The notes below the pieces were generated by a model. That model worked only from the letters and a program-made list of their open reading frames with translations, was not told where the DNA came from and did not search any database. Source: Aggregatilineales bacterium (GTDB taxonomy: Bacteria; Chloroflexota; Anaerolineae; Aggregatilineales; Phototrophicaceae). From it: 64,000 nt of DNA. Made by a program: the position numbers and the translations under genes. Shown here piece after piece: positions 63,846 to 64,000 of the stretch; the stretch's first letter is position 1, and each line of letters opens with the position of its first letter. The stretch is from contig JAUQWZ010000024.1 in assembly GCA_030834905.1 (NCBI GenBank), positions 62,001 through 126,000 on the forward strand, read 5' to 3'.

Positions 63846-64000
63846 ATATATCAACATTCATGCTGCGAATATTCCTGACGAGCGTGGGTACTTCGGCGAG
63901 TTTGGCGGGCGTTTCGTGCCGGAAACGCTGATCCCGGCGTTGGACGAACTGACCGCCGCCTATAAAGTGGCGATGGCTGATCCTGAGTTTCAGGCGAATC
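63838..64000 (+). CDS. trpB: Tryptophan synthase beta chain (N-terminal part, cut by window edge)
   Basis: 54 codons visible: [17 protein letters not shown] then [20 protein letters not shown], the standard TrpB N-terminus. The start ATG is within the overlap with the preceding gene. The rest, and presumably trpA, lie beyond 64000. Confidence 0.95.
   Translation, partial: MNEYINIHAANIPDERGYFGEFGGRFVPETLIPALDELTAAYKVAMADPEFQAN

Overview
The window reads as a GC-rich (near 60% by eye), gene-dense bacterial chromosome segment. The mix of families fits a Chloroflexota genome, probably Anaerolineae-like: a PucR regulator, two LytR-CpsA-Psr proteins, an M29 aminopeptidase, a K-type phosphofructokinase, tandem dynamin-like GTPases, a tryptophan T-box, and many short palindromic and heptad repeats between genes. 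That placement is inference; no rRNA or other taxonomic marker lies in the window.

Layout. 1-7215: the end of a small basic protein, then on the minus strand gltB (no gltD beside it), a PucR regulator and a small membrane protein. 7326-9304: phosphofructokinase and an LCP protein. 9387-11851: an unrecognised three-gene minus-strand operon. 12031-15794: rpmH, rnpA, yidD, a beta-propeller lipoprotein, yidC and jag/khpB (protein insertion and RNA-binding cluster). 15794-19461: sugar kinase, amidohydrolase, M29 aminopeptidase. 19493-21946: repeats, a WD40 remnant, an aminotransferase and a convergent SDR. 22139-26965: uvrB, two CAT-anticodon tRNAs (initiator and elongator Met), an HTH/homing-endonuclease-like protein and a Rieske-FAD reductase. 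27044-34638: a GAF-GAF-LysA fusion, two dynamin-like GTPases, an MgtC-like protein and an HDAC-family deacetylase. 34714-40956: AAA ATPase, GT-C-like membrane protein, two small membrane proteins, aspS. 41064-44618: HxlR regulator with a divergent flavoprotein, aquaporin, and a structured RNA with its own promoter and terminator (6S RNA candidate). 44618-54082: LCP protein, lipoate-ligase-like protein, a tyrosine-recombinase relative lacking its catalytic residues, rlmI-like methyltransferase, ligA, an SH3-domain protein and PolX. 54366-56557: a RibD/DHFR-like protein and an S51-like peptidase between two copies of a 28-bp repeat, then a secreted protein.

56674-64000 is a tryptophan operon led by a Trp-specific T-box (specifier TGG): trpE, a methyltransferase-like gene, a histidine-phosphatase-fold gene whose catalytic His is Pro, trpG, trpD, trpC, trpF, an unknown small gene and trpB (cut by the window edge). 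The extra genes overlap or nearly abut trp genes, so they are co-expressed and probably translationally coupled.

The points most worth a second look are the GAF-GAF-LysA fusion, the foreign genes in the T-box-controlled trp operon (including the pseudo-phosphatase), the recombinase-fold protein without catalytic residues, the 6S RNA candidate, the dispersed heptad/palindrome repeats (one read in frame inside a gene), and the three-gene unknown operon.
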